From CAZJWC01 sp964550125 (lineage in GTDB: Bacteria > Bacillota > Clostridia > Christensenellales > Borkfalkiaceae), in assembly GCA_964550125.1 (NCBI GenBank), contig CAZJWC010000002.1:160392-224391 (forward strand): a stretch of 64,000 bases of DNA, read 5' to 3'. The position numbers and the translations under genes are program-made. Below the pieces are notes generated by a model that saw only the letters and a program-made list of their open reading frames with translations, did no database searches and was not told the origin of the DNA. Positions 26,160 to 33,650 of the stretch are shown here, piece after piece; position 1 is the first letter of the stretch, and the number at the start of each line of letters is the position of its first letter.

Positions 26160-27821
26160 ATGAAAAATGATGATAAAATTGTACAATTTAATACGGGGTT
26201 AACTTATTTAATGGGGGTTGCTGAACAAAAGTATGACGAGCAGGACTATATTGGTTCGCTTCGTGCAATAAATAAACGCAATCGCCTATATAAGCCTAAT
26301 CTTGAAACTTATATGTTTTTGGCTGACCTATATGACGAGATGGAAATTTTTGACCTTGCTATAAACAGTTGGTTTAAGTGCTTAGATTTGGCAACCGATG
26401 AGATGTTTCCTGAAATATACGAGGGATTAGGTGCGTGCTATTATAATTATGGTAATGAACCTCAAGCGGCATATTACTATAATAAAGTTTTGCAATATAA
26501 TGACGAAATTTCAATGGACGCAAAACTTGAAATCATCAATTTATTTAATAATGGAAAAAACGATGCTTTTAGAATAGTTTATCCACCTGAAAAGGTAGAC
26601 TATACAAGTACCATTGAAAATGCTATCAGTCAAATTAAAAATGGCAACTTTAAAAACGCAGTTGAATTGTTAAGCAAGGTAGATGAAAAGAGCAAACAAT
26701 CAATTATTGCTCAAAACTACATCGCTATTTGTTATTTGCTTACAGATAGGTTAAAAGATGCTGAAAGGATTTGCCGTGAAATTTTGGCTAAAGCACCTAA
26801 AAATATACAGGCAACTTCAACTCTTGCAGCTATTTTAGTTGAAGACTCAAGAGGAGAAGAAAGTAAAAAACTGGTTGAAGAACTTTATAAACTAAAACCT
26901 GAAAACCCTGATGAAATTTATAAAATAGCAACTGTTTGTTGTGAAAATAAAATGCACAAGGAAGCATATATATTGTTTTGCCAACTTGAAAAGCAGGTTG
27001 CTTTTGACAGTACATTAAAGTTTTTTAAAGCAATGTCTGCATTTAATGCAGGGTATAGAGATGTTTGTCTTGATGAACTTAGTCAACTTATAGATATAAA
27101 TCCCAATTATGAAGTGGTAAAATATTATTTTAGGCAGGTGCGTAAGTATATAGAAAATAATATAGAAGGGGTTGAACTTTCTTATTTTTATCGTGTTCCT
27201 ACAAATGAAAGAAATAAAAGATTATTGCAACTTAACGTCCTGCTAAAAGAGAGTAAAAAATTTATAAAGGAAAATGTGAATTATGAGGAAATTATTTCCT
27301 TACTTTATTGGTGCTTTGACGAGGCAGATGGAAGGGATTTTGTTATACAGGAACTTGCAGTTAAGTTTGCAATAAAAAATGATTATAAAAATTTTATTGC
27401 AGACATCTTGCTCAATGCCTCCGTTAATGATATAATGAAAATCGAAATTATAAAGCAAATAGGATATACAAATAAATCTTGTGTTTTTGGCTCTGTAATT
27501 TGTGGAATTTATACAAAGATAAATTTTAGGACTTTACAACTGCCTGCTAAAAAAAGAAAAAAGTTTATTATAGCCTATTCAAATTGCTTTGCAAAATACG
27601 ATATGTTTGATGAAAATTATGGCGATATGCTATATTCTAGCACCATAAATTTATATTTTAAATTAGAAAGCGAGGATAAACTAAATCTTGTAGAAGACGA
27701 AAAGGATTTAGCGTGTGCTATTTATATTAACTCTGGTATAGAAAATAAAAAATACAAAAGAAGAATTATTAAAGATTTTAATGCTAATGCTGAAAATGTG
27801 TTTGCAATTTTATCTGTATAA
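26160..27821 (+). CDS. TPR-repeat protein
   Basis: A 553-residue soluble protein. Residues 15-320 contain several tetratricopeptide-type helical pairs (for example YEGLGACYYNYGNEPQAAYYY and LLTDRLKDAERICREIL, with alternating small and large residues at TPR positions). The C-terminal part is helical and rich in Lys, Asn and Phe. TPR domains mediate protein contacts, so an adaptor role is likely, but the partner is unknown. It starts three bases after hslO and is followed after 11 bases by another helical-repeat protein, which may work with it. Confidence 0.82.
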   Translation: MKNDDKIVQFNTGLTYLMGVAEQKYDEQDYIGSLRAINKRNRLYKPNLETYMFLADLYDEMEIFDLAINSWFKCLDLATDEMFPEIYEGLGACYYNYGNEPQAAYYYNKVLQYNDEISMDAKLEIINLFNNGKNDAFRIVYPPEKVDYTSTIENAISQIKNGNFKNAVELLSKVDEKSKQSIIAQNYIAICYLLTDRLKDAERICREILAKAPKNIQATSTLAAILVEDSRGEESKKLVEELYKLKPENPDEIYKIATVCCENKMHKEAYILFCQLEKQVAFDSTLKFFKAMSAFNAGYRDVCLDELSQLIDINPNYEVVKYYFRQVRKYIENNIEGVELSYFYRVPTNERNKRLLQLNVLLKESKKFIKENVNYEEIISLLYWCFDEADGRDFVIQELAVKFAIKNDYKNFIADILLNASVNDIMKIEIIKQIGYTNKSCVFGSVICGIYTKINFRTLQLPAKKRKKFIIAYSNCFAKYDMFDENYGDMLYSSTINLYFKLESEDKLNLVEDEKDLACAIYINSGIENKKYKRRIIKDFNANAENVFAILSV

Positions 27822-27832
27822 AAGAGGTATCT

Positions 27833-28663
27833 ATGAAATTATACGACTTTGACGGCATCTTTGAAGAACAACTTTCTTCATATATCCAAAAACATATGGC
27901 AGAACATTCTGAAAAAGAGTGGGAAGATATAATACCTAATATGTATCAAAACTTCGCTGACACAGTTTTAGACGAAATAGGTATGACGCCTACTGACTTT
28001 TATATGAATATGTCAAAGATTGAACTGGTTGAAACTTTAAAGGAACATTTAAAACAAGAAGTTCCCGTATCCGATATTCTTTGTTCAGCCATTGAAGAAA
28101 AGGATTGTATTGACGAGTTAATTACCTTGCTTGATGAGAGTGAAGAAACGATATTGCATTATGCAGTAAATCTTTTAGGGAATAATGAAAAGGCTTTTGA
28201 TAAATACCTTGAGGTTATCACTCGTGAAGACGTTGATAAAGATGTTATAGATGGAATTATTGACGCAATAAAGACAAATGCAGATGTTGTTAAAGATAAG
28301 GTGCTTGCTATTTATAAATCAAACAAGAAGGTGAAAAATTCACTACTTGAAATTCTATCAAGAGTAACCTTGCAAGATGAAGAAATTTACACAATTTTGG
28401 TAAATGAATTTAGACAAAATCTTGACGATATACCAATGTATGCTTCTTTTTTAGCAGAGTACGGAGATGAAAGAGCGTTACCCATTTTGATGAACGAAAT
28501 TGAAAGAAATGACATCAACTATGTGGAGTTTCAAGAATTATTATACGGTATTGAAAAACTAGGTGGTGAATATAAAAAGGCTAGAGATTTTTCTAATGAC
28601 CCCTTTTATAAGGCAATAACTAGTGGCGTAAATAAAAATATATTTGAAGATGAAAAAAATTAA
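27833..28663 (+). CDS. Acidic helical-repeat protein, HEAT-like
   Basis: A 276-residue acidic protein, helical throughout, without signal peptide. Residues 80-265 show a repeated pattern of paired helices with spaced Leu, Ile and Asp (IDELITLLDESEETIL, DVIDGIIDAIKTNADVV, RALPILMNEIERND), which resembles HEAT-type repeats. I do not recognise a specific family. It follows the TPR gene after 11 bases with AAGAGG as ribosome site, and a terminator follows its stop, so it closes the transcription unit. Confidence 0.8.
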   Translation: MKLYDFDGIFEEQLSSYIQKHMAEHSEKEWEDIIPNMYQNFADTVLDEIGMTPTDFYMNMSKIELVETLKEHLKQEVPVSDILCSAIEEKDCIDELITLLDESEETILHYAVNLLGNNEKAFDKYLEVITREDVDKDVIDGIIDAIKTNADVVKDKVLAIYKSNKKVKNSLLEILSRVTLQDEEIYTILVNEFRQNLDDIPMYASFLAEYGDERALPILMNEIERNDINYVEFQELLYGIEKLGGEYKKARDFSNDPFYKAITSGVNKNIFEDEKN

Positions 28664-28677
28664 TGATATGTATCTTA

Positions 28678-28712
28678 TAATAAAAGCCTTACTTTTTAAG
28701 TGAGGCTTTTAT
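28678..28712 (+). terminator. Terminator of the hslO-TPR unit
   Basis: AAAAGCCTTACTT pairs with AAGTGAGGCTTTT over 13 bp with one G-U pair and a TTT loop. Confidence 0.88.
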
Positions 28713-28722
28713 TGTATAAAAA

Positions 28723-28751
28723 ATTTATTGTTGCCTAACCTATGATATATA
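28723..28751 (+). promoter_or_regulatory. Possible promoter of the CotF-like genes
   Basis: TTTATT (28723-28728), 17 bases, TATATA (28746-28751) preceded by TGA. The -35 is weak. A sporulation sigma factor could use other elements here that I cannot judge. Confidence 0.4.
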
Positions 28752-28767
28752 AATAAAGGAGAAAACT

Positions 28768-28959
28768 ATGGCAAATAAACTAACTGAAAAAGATTTAGAA
28801 ATGATTGCACATCTACTTACTAATGAATCTCTTTGCTGTAAAAAGGCAAAATTATATTCAAATACTTTAATGGACAGTTCCCTTTCAGGTGTAATGGGCG
28901 ATATTGCAAAAGAACATCAAGAAAGGTTTAACTTATTGTATTCACTAATTTCAAAATAA
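28768..28959 (+). CDS. Small CotF-like (spore coat type) protein, 63 residues
   Basis: A short helical protein (LTEKDLEMIAHLLTNESLCCKK ends the first helix) that looks like half of a ferritin-like/CotF helical hairpin. It is followed after 11 bases by a second, longer CotF-like gene, the arrangement seen for paired small coat-family proteins of clostridia. AAGGAG precedes the ATG. A spore coat role is inferred from the family; the window itself has no other clear sporulation gene. Confidence 0.75.
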   Translation: MANKLTEKDLEMIAHLLTNESLCCKKAKLYSNTLMDSSLSGVMGDIAKEHQERFNLLYSLISK

Positions 28960-28970
28960 AGGAGAAGGAT

Positions 28971-29264
28971 ATGACAAAGGTAAAAAAGAGTGAAATTTCT
29001 TTAAATGAAAAGGACGCATTGCAAGATATGTTAAATGCAGAAAAAATGTTAATGAACGCATATTCGCTAGCAATTATTGAAGGTGGTAGTAAACAAATAA
29101 AAAATACCCTTTCAAAAAACTATCAAGCTGAAAGTTTAACGCAGTTTTCCGTTTTTGAGGAAATGATGACAAGAGGTTATTATCCTATAACCGAAGCAAA
29201 AAAGGAAGATATTATAAAGATGAGTGATACTTTTAAAAATGTTAGCAAAGAACTTGAAGGTTAG
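28971..29264 (+). CDS. Spore coat protein CotF family
   Basis: A 97-residue protein with the CotF pattern: LQDMLNAEKMLMNAYS at the start of the domain, then a helix of TLSKNYQAESLTQFSVFEEMMTR cut here to its core QFSVFEEMM, and the closing G-Y-Y-P-I. These correspond to the D-x-L-x-x-E-K and Q-x-x-V-F-x-x-M...G-W/Y-Y positions of the Coat_F domain. It probably forms a helical bundle and is paired with the 63-residue gene upstream. The next gene begins within its last 26 bases. Confidence 0.85.
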   Translation: MTKVKKSEISLNEKDALQDMLNAEKMLMNAYSLAIIEGGSKQIKNTLSKNYQAESLTQFSVFEEMMTRGYYPITEAKKEDIIKMSDTFKNVSKELEG

Positions 29265-29670
29265 CAAAATACTAATTATAGCCTTTTTGATTTTATCTTG
29301 TTTTTCTTTGTGTGCCAGTTGTAATGTATCACAGATGAGCAATCTTGATGATATGTCAAAACCTCATTGCAACCAGTATACCTGTGTGAAAATGAGGTTT
29401 GGCGAAATTGACCTGCTTGAAAGGTATAAAACAATCACCCTTGAATTAAAAAGTAGTGGTGAGTATATCTATTCAATGCGAGATGAAAATGGTAAAAAAA
29501 TTGTTAAATCGGGAAAATATATATTTGATAGAGATACTGATATGATAACCATAAGCGAAAACATAATGTCAAAAAAGGTTGAGGTTTCTTTTCCTGCAAG
29601 CAATGGGAGGATTGTCGTTTCAAAAAACTTTTTAAATAAACCCTTTTTGGCAGTGTTTGAATTAAAGTAA
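29239..29670 (+). CDS. Secreted or lipoprotein-like small protein
   Basis: About 143 residues from ATG 29239. Residues 8-25 (ILIIAFLILSCFSLCASC) are a signal-like hydrophobic stretch ending in cysteines, but the residue at -3 to the likely lipid Cys is not the usual Leu, so the lipobox is imperfect. The rest is a beta-rich domain with a G-E-Y-x-Y pattern (SGEYIYSMRDENGK, KSGKYIFD) reminiscent of lipocalin-like stress or sensory domains of clostridia. The start overlaps the CotF-like gene by 26 bases and no strong ribosome site is seen; GTG 29224 is an alternative. Confidence 0.65.
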   Translation: MLAKNLKVSKILIIAFLILSCFSLCASCNVSQMSNLDDMSKPHCNQYTCVKMRFGEIDLLERYKTITLELKSSGEYIYSMRDENGKKIVKSGKYIFDRDTDMITISENIMSKKVEVSFPASNGRIVVSKNFLNKPFLAVFELK

Positions 29671-29692
29671 GGATTAGTTTGTTTTTTCCCTA

Positions 29693-29721
29693 TTGTAATT
29701 TTACTTTATATGTGGTAATAT
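29693..29721 (+). promoter_or_regulatory. Possible promoter of the DUF1963 gene
   Basis: TTGTAA (29693-29698), 17 bases, TAATAT (29716-29721). An overlapping TATAAT (29719-29724) has a 20-base spacing. Confidence 0.45.
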
Positions 29722-29753
29722 AATAGAAACAAAAGATAAGGAAGTAAAATGAT

Positions 29754-30332
29754 ATGAAAGGAATAAGCGTAACTTTGTCAAAAGCACAAAGAGAAAATGC
29801 AATGGCAAGCAAGTTTTTTGGTAATCCTGTATTCCCTGGCGAGTGGTTCGGTACGGACTATTTTGATGACGAAAAAGCATTTATGTGTCAAATCAATTTA
29901 AAGGATATTGCTCCTTTTGATACTGACAATTTATTGCCACACGAAGGATATTTATATTTCTTTATAGACCCTAGAGATTATACGCGTTCATTTAAGGTTA
30001 GATACTATGAAGGCGAACCTGACGAGGTATATGAAAGTTACAACTTTGATAGGCAGGGCAACGTTGATGACGATATTATGACTGAATATCGTATGACCTT
30101 TAAAAAAGAGGAGGAAGAAAGAACAGACGGTGCTAAACTGCTTGGACTTCCACATATAATGGAACATAAGGTATTGCTTGACGGAGAAAAGTTGCTATTT
30201 CAATTTGATCCCCTTGCGAGCGATATGGAGTTTTTAGATGATGTGGGTGGACTATTGTATTTTATAATTGACGATGTAGACCTCAAAAATAGAAACTTTG
30301 ATAATGTAAAATTAGTACTTATGAGAAGTTGA
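29754..30332 (+). CDS. DUF1963 (YwqG-like) protein
   Basis: A 192-residue acidic soluble protein. FGNPVFPGEW, a Q-I-N-L strand (MCQINLKDIAPFD), GYLYFFIDP and the closing GGLLYFIIDDVDL fit the YwqG/DUF1963 pattern in which paired beta repeats carry Gln-Ile/Leu and Gly-x-Leu-x-Phe-Phe motifs. Function of the family is not known to me beyond some members near toxin-immunity or regulatory genes. Two ATG codons occur; the one at 29754 opens the long frame, whereas the other, at 29749, ends after two codons. Confidence 0.8.
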   Translation: MKGISVTLSKAQRENAMASKFFGNPVFPGEWFGTDYFDDEKAFMCQINLKDIAPFDTDNLLPHEGYLYFFIDPRDYTRSFKVRYYEGEPDEVYESYNFDRQGNVDDDIMTEYRMTFKKEEEERTDGAKLLGLPHIMEHKVLLDGEKLLFQFDPLASDMEFLDDVGGLLYFIIDDVDLKNRNFDNVKLVLMRS

Positions 30333-30353
30333 TTATAAAATTTTAAAAAAGTC

Positions 30354-30381
30354 TTGAAAATTTATCAAATTATGATATAAT
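30354..30381 (+). promoter_or_regulatory. Promoter of the cytidylate-kinase-like gene
   Basis: TTGAAA (30354-30359), 16 bases, TATAAT (30376-30381) with extended TGA before the -10. Confidence 0.75.
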
Positions 30382-30423
30382 TTAGTCGAAGGTTATAACC
30401 TATAAAAAGTTTATGGAGAAAAG

Positions 30424-31038
30424 ATGATGAGCGAAAACGAAAAAACTGCAAAAACTAATTATATTATTTCTATCAGCCGTGAATTTGGTTCAAGAGGTAA
30501 AGAAATTGGCAAGGCACTGGCAGAAAAACTTGGTCTGCAATGTTATGATAAATCTGTAACTGAATTGACTTCGGCAATGAGTGGTTTTTCAAAGGATTTT
30601 ATAGAGCAGGCTGTTGATAAGTCTTCAATCGGTTTTGAATACGGATTTCTTTTAAGAACGGATAACTTGCCCGTTTATGATAAAGTATTCTTTGCACAAT
30701 GTGATGCTATTAAAAAACTTGCAAGCAAAGGACCTTGTATCTTTATTGGTAGATGCTCCGATTATGTTTTGAGGGATAATCCAAACCTAGTTAAAATATT
30801 TGTTTACGCTCCTTTAGAAAAGAGAATTGAGCATGTTGCTGAAAGACGAGAGATAAGCAAAGATATCGCTGAAAAAATTATATTACAAAGCGACAAGGCT
30901 AGAGCAAAATATCACGACCATTATACTAGCGTAAAATGGGGAGATGAAAAGTGCTATGATTTAAAAATAGATAGTTCTTGTGGCGTTGAAGAAACGGTAA
31001 ATAAACTAGTTGACTTTATCACTAATTTTAAAAAATAA
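30424..31038 (+). CDS. Cytidylate kinase-like family protein
   Basis: A 204-residue P-loop-like NMP kinase relative. It begins with IISISREFGSRGKEIGKALAE, the nucleotide-binding loop form typical of the cytidylate kinase-like family of anaerobes (Ser-Arg-Glu-Phe-Gly-Ser-Gly type instead of GxxGxGKS), followed by FIGRCSDYVL and the lid segment ERREI with basic residues. The physiological substrate is not established; it is distinct from the housekeeping Cmk. It has its own extended -10 promoter and a terminator, so it is a single-gene unit. Two adjacent ATG codons open the frame. Confidence 0.85.
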   Translation: MMSENEKTAKTNYIISISREFGSRGKEIGKALAEKLGLQCYDKSVTELTSAMSGFSKDFIEQAVDKSSIGFEYGFLLRTDNLPVYDKVFFAQCDAIKKLASKGPCIFIGRCSDYVLRDNPNLVKIFVYAPLEKRIEHVAERREISKDIAEKIILQSDKARAKYHDHYTSVKWGDEKCYDLKIDSSCGVEETVNKLVDFITNFKK

Positions 31039-31055
31039 TAAATATTTAATAGTTT

Positions 31056-31090
31056 AAAAAAGTCTAAAGTAATTTAGGCTTTTTTATTTT
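31056..31090 (+). terminator. Terminator of the cytidylate-kinase-like gene
   Basis: AAAAAAGTCTAAA pairs with TTTAGGCTTTTTT (one G-U) across a GTAA loop, followed by more T. Confidence 0.8.
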
Positions 31091-31155
31091 TATTAACAAC
31101 TATTTAATGAAAAATGTGCTATTATTATAATAAAGAAAATCAAAAGGGGTATTTG

Positions 31156-31950
31156 ATGGAATTAAAAACGGAAAAATTAGACAATGTGATTGATGAAATA
31201 AATTATTCACGCACGTTTAACTTGATTATATTGATTTCAAGGATTGTTACAATAGGTTTAATCGTGCTTGGGTTAGCACTTATGTCGATAACTAAATTTG
31301 CATTAGTTATCGTGTTGGTTTTCTTTATAGTTCAATTCTTTATTCCCAAAAGAAAATTTGCCTCTTTGGAGTATGATTTATTGTCCCTTGCAGATAAAGG
31401 ATACGATGAGGTTAAGTCATCGTATTTTAGATTTGTTGCAAGTAGGCAGATTTTAGGTGTTCAAAACAGTCGAGAAATAACACAGGCAAAAGTTGGTGCA
31501 CCTCCGTTTGAAAATATTCCACTTACAGATATTTCCTGTCAGGTTATCAGTTCAAATAGTTTTTTCAGGTGCAATACCTCCTTTATGCAAATAACTTACA
31601 AAAAAATCACTTTTATGTTTTTGCCTGATGTGGTTTTTATTGTAATGGGTAGAAAAAGTGTATATATGTTTTATCCAACTATTTCTTTTTCTTTTCAAGA
31701 GGTAAACTATGTTGAGCACGGACAGGCAAGTAGTGATACTAACGTGCTTTTTATGGTGTCGCGATATGATGAAAGTGAAAAGAATATTCAAAAGAAATAT
31801 AAAAAAGAGGTATTAAATCCCGTGTGTGCGTACGGTATGGTTAAAATAAAATTAGCAGAAAATTTAAGAATTGATATTCTTTGTTCTAATAAGGAAAGTT
31901 CAAAGCAGTTCGTAGATAAAATAAACGAATATAAAACGAAGGCAATATGA
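31156..31950 (+). CDS. Membrane-anchored protein of unknown function
   Basis: About 264 residues from ATG 31156, chosen because AAGGGG (31144-31149) precedes it; the frame is open further upstream but that is promoter-like AT-rich DNA. Residues 18-62 form two membrane helices (LIILISRIVTIGLIVLGLAL and a second), followed by a soluble domain with several beta-rich segments, a PH-domain-like pattern (FMFLPDVVFIVMGRKSVYM). Its stop overlaps the start of the DUF3267 gene by four bases, which suggests the two membrane proteins function together. No family recognised with certainty. Confidence 0.78.
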   Translation: MELKTEKLDNVIDEINYSRTFNLIILISRIVTIGLIVLGLALMSITKFALVIVLVFFIVQFFIPKRKFASLEYDLLSLADKGYDEVKSSYFRFVASRQILGVQNSREITQAKVGAPPFENIPLTDISCQVISSNSFFRCNTSFMQITYKKITFMFLPDVVFIVMGRKSVYMFYPTISFSFQEVNYVEHGQASSDTNVLFMVSRYDESEKNIQKKYKKEVLNPVCAYGMVKIKLAENLRIDILCSNKESSKQFVDKINEYKTKAI

Positions 31951-32519
31951 TACAGCAAGAATTACCCGAAGGATATAAGGAAATTAAAAAAATCGACTTA
32001 CAAGGCAATATAAAATTAGCAGTTATTGTACAAATATTGGCACTTTTAGTTATGGTGCTAATGATTGGACTTGCCCTAATATTTGTCAAGTTTCCGTCAA
32101 GCAATGAAAAAACATTTTACTTAAAAATGATAATCGCTTTAGTTGGTTCGTTCATTTTAATGTTTTTGCACGAATTAACTCACGGAGCAATGTATGAACT
32201 TTTTAGTGGTAAGCGTTCATCGTATGGAATAAGTTTTTTGTATTTCTACTCAAAGAGTACAATCTACTTTGATAAGAGAAGTTATCGTGTTTCTGTCTTG
32301 GCATCACCTATTATTTGGACGATAGCCTTAGTATTTTTACAAGTTATAATTCCGTTGTCTTGGTTTTGGGCTGTTTACCCTATACTTGTTTTTAATGTGG
32401 GCAGTTCGGTTAGTGATGTATATCTTTTCTTTTCTACACGAAAAATTGATAAAAATGCTTTAATATTTGACGAGGGTTACAAAACAACTATTTATGAACC
32501 CGTTACTCAACAACAATAA
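31947..32519 (+). CDS. DUF3267 zincin-like membrane protein
   Basis: A 190-residue protein with about four membrane segments and the HELTH sequence (HExxH) near residue 76, the zinc-protease signature of the DUF3267 family, followed by NVGSSVSDVY, which supplies an Asp at the place of a third ligand. This is the pattern of small intramembrane-type metalloproteases. Whether it is proteolytically active is not known. ATGA overlap with the preceding membrane protein indicates co-translation; the esterase gene follows after 11 bases. Confidence 0.85.
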   Translation: MIQQELPEGYKEIKKIDLQGNIKLAVIVQILALLVMVLMIGLALIFVKFPSSNEKTFYLKMIIALVGSFILMFLHELTHGAMYELFSGKRSSYGISFLYFYSKSTIYFDKRSYRVSVLASPIIWTIALVFLQVIIPLSWFWAVYPILVFNVGSSVSDVYLFFSTRKIDKNALIFDEGYKTTIYEPVTQQQ

Positions 32520-32530
32520 AAGGAGTTATT

Positions 32531-33406
32531 ATGGGAAAATTGATTTTTAAGGATTATGATGTTCCAAACAATACGGTAACAAAGGGGAAATTAGTTACCT
32601 TTGATGTAAATTTAAATACTTATGAGGACAATAGAGGCAGGACTATAAGAGTTTGGTTGCCAACAGGTTACAAAAAAAATGATAAATCTCTACGCTACCC
32701 TGTTTTATATATGGTGGACGGTCAAAATCTCTTTGACAAGGAAACTTGTCCTTTTAAAAAGGAGTGGTGCATTGACGAGCATTTAACTAATCTTTCTAAA
32801 AAGGGTATCGTTGAAAAAATGATTGTGGTAGGCATTGATAATTCTTACGATAGGCACAATGAGTTTTGTCCACCCTTTCTAATGACAGATATGGCAAAAC
32901 AAAATTTTGAAGAAAGAAATTCAATTCATGTTGAACTTAACCCCACAGGCGATAAGATGGGGGAATATATAGTTAATACGTTAAAACCTTTGATTGACGA
33001 AAACTTTAATACTAAGCCTGAAAAAGAAAACACTGCAATAGGTGGTTCATCATTAGGTGGTATTTATGCCTACTATTTGGCAGTTAAATATCCTCAAGTT
33101 TTTTCAAAATGTTTAAGTTATTCTCCTGCTTTTTTGTTGTATGAAAAAGATGATATTCGCAAAAAGTTAGACGAACTTAATTTTGATAAAAACAGCACCC
33201 CTTATGGTAGATTTGCCTTTTATGTAGGTGGCACTGATTTTGAAAGTGCGTTTATTGATACTACTTTTTTTGTATATAACTATATGAAGGAAAAAGGCTT
33301 TGATGAAAATAACCTTTCATTAGTGCATGACTCAAAACAATGGCACAATGAGGAAGCATGGAGTCAATATTTTGAGGACGGTATAACCTTTCTTTTTAAA
33401 AAATAA
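32531..33406 (+). CDS. Esterase of the esterase D / enterochelin esterase-like family
   Basis: A 291-residue alpha/beta hydrolase. It has the nucleophile elbow GGSSLGG with the catalytic Ser, the oxyanion segment MVDGQNLFD and a C-terminal His in QWHNEEAW. The extended N-terminal beta sheet (GRTIRVWLPTGYKK) fits the PF00756 esterase family, whose members act on carbohydrate esters, siderophores or formylglutathione. The substrate is unknown. There is no signal peptide, so it is cytoplasmic. It ends the three-gene unit starting at 31156. Confidence 0.88.
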   Translation: MGKLIFKDYDVPNNTVTKGKLVTFDVNLNTYEDNRGRTIRVWLPTGYKKNDKSLRYPVLYMVDGQNLFDKETCPFKKEWCIDEHLTNLSKKGIVEKMIVVGIDNSYDRHNEFCPPFLMTDMAKQNFEERNSIHVELNPTGDKMGEYIVNTLKPLIDENFNTKPEKENTAIGGSSLGGIYAYYLAVKYPQVFSKCLSYSPAFLLYEKDDIRKKLDELNFDKNSTPYGRFAFYVGGTDFESAFIDTTFFVYNYMKEKGFDENNLSLVHDSKQWHNEEAWSQYFEDGITFLFKK

Positions 33407-33420
33407 ATATTAGTTTATAA

Positions 33421-33445
33421 ATAGCCACGGCAAAGCCGTGGCTAT
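33421..33445 (+). terminator. Terminator of the esterase gene
   Basis: ATAGCCACGGC and GCCGTGGCTAT form a perfect 11-bp stem with an AAA loop, followed by TTGTGTTTT. Confidence 0.85.
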
Positions 33446-33494
33446 TTGTGTTTTCACACAAAATTTGACCATTATTCCTCAAAATTGTGTGAAA

Positions 33495-33543
33495 CCACAA
33501 TATCTAGGTGTATTGTTTTTGAACTACACACAATATATTGTGG
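33495..33543 (+). promoter_or_regulatory. Two NrdR-box-like sites upstream of nrdD
   Basis: CCACAATATCTAGGTG (33495-33510) and ACACAATATATTGTGG (33528-33543) match the NrdR box ACACwATATwTAGTGT well. Their centres are 33 bases apart, close to three helical turns, as expected for paired NrdR boxes. NrdR represses ribonucleotide reductase genes when dATP is high. They lie about 40 bases upstream of the predicted -35 box, further than is usual. A 9-bp inverted repeat TTTCACACA/TGTGTGAAA also lies just upstream. Confidence 0.78.
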
Positions 33544-33581
33544 TTTTCAAAAAATTTCACAAAGAAAGTTTGTCATTTTTC

Positions 33582-33610
33582 TTGCCAAAAAAAAACCTAT
33601 TTGATATACT
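33582..33610 (+). promoter_or_regulatory. Promoter of nrdD-trxB
   Basis: TTGCCA (33582-33587), 17 bases, TATACT (33605-33610) with extended TGA. The leader would be about 34 bases and carries AAGGAG before the ATG. Confidence 0.8.
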
Positions 33611-33650
33611 ATACACACTTTCAAAAAAATATGTTTAAGGAGTCAACTGT

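Noticed and set aside
33438..33638. A 66-codon frame between the esterase and nrdD
   Set aside because: It has no ribosome site, runs through the NrdR boxes and promoter, and its codon use does not look coding.
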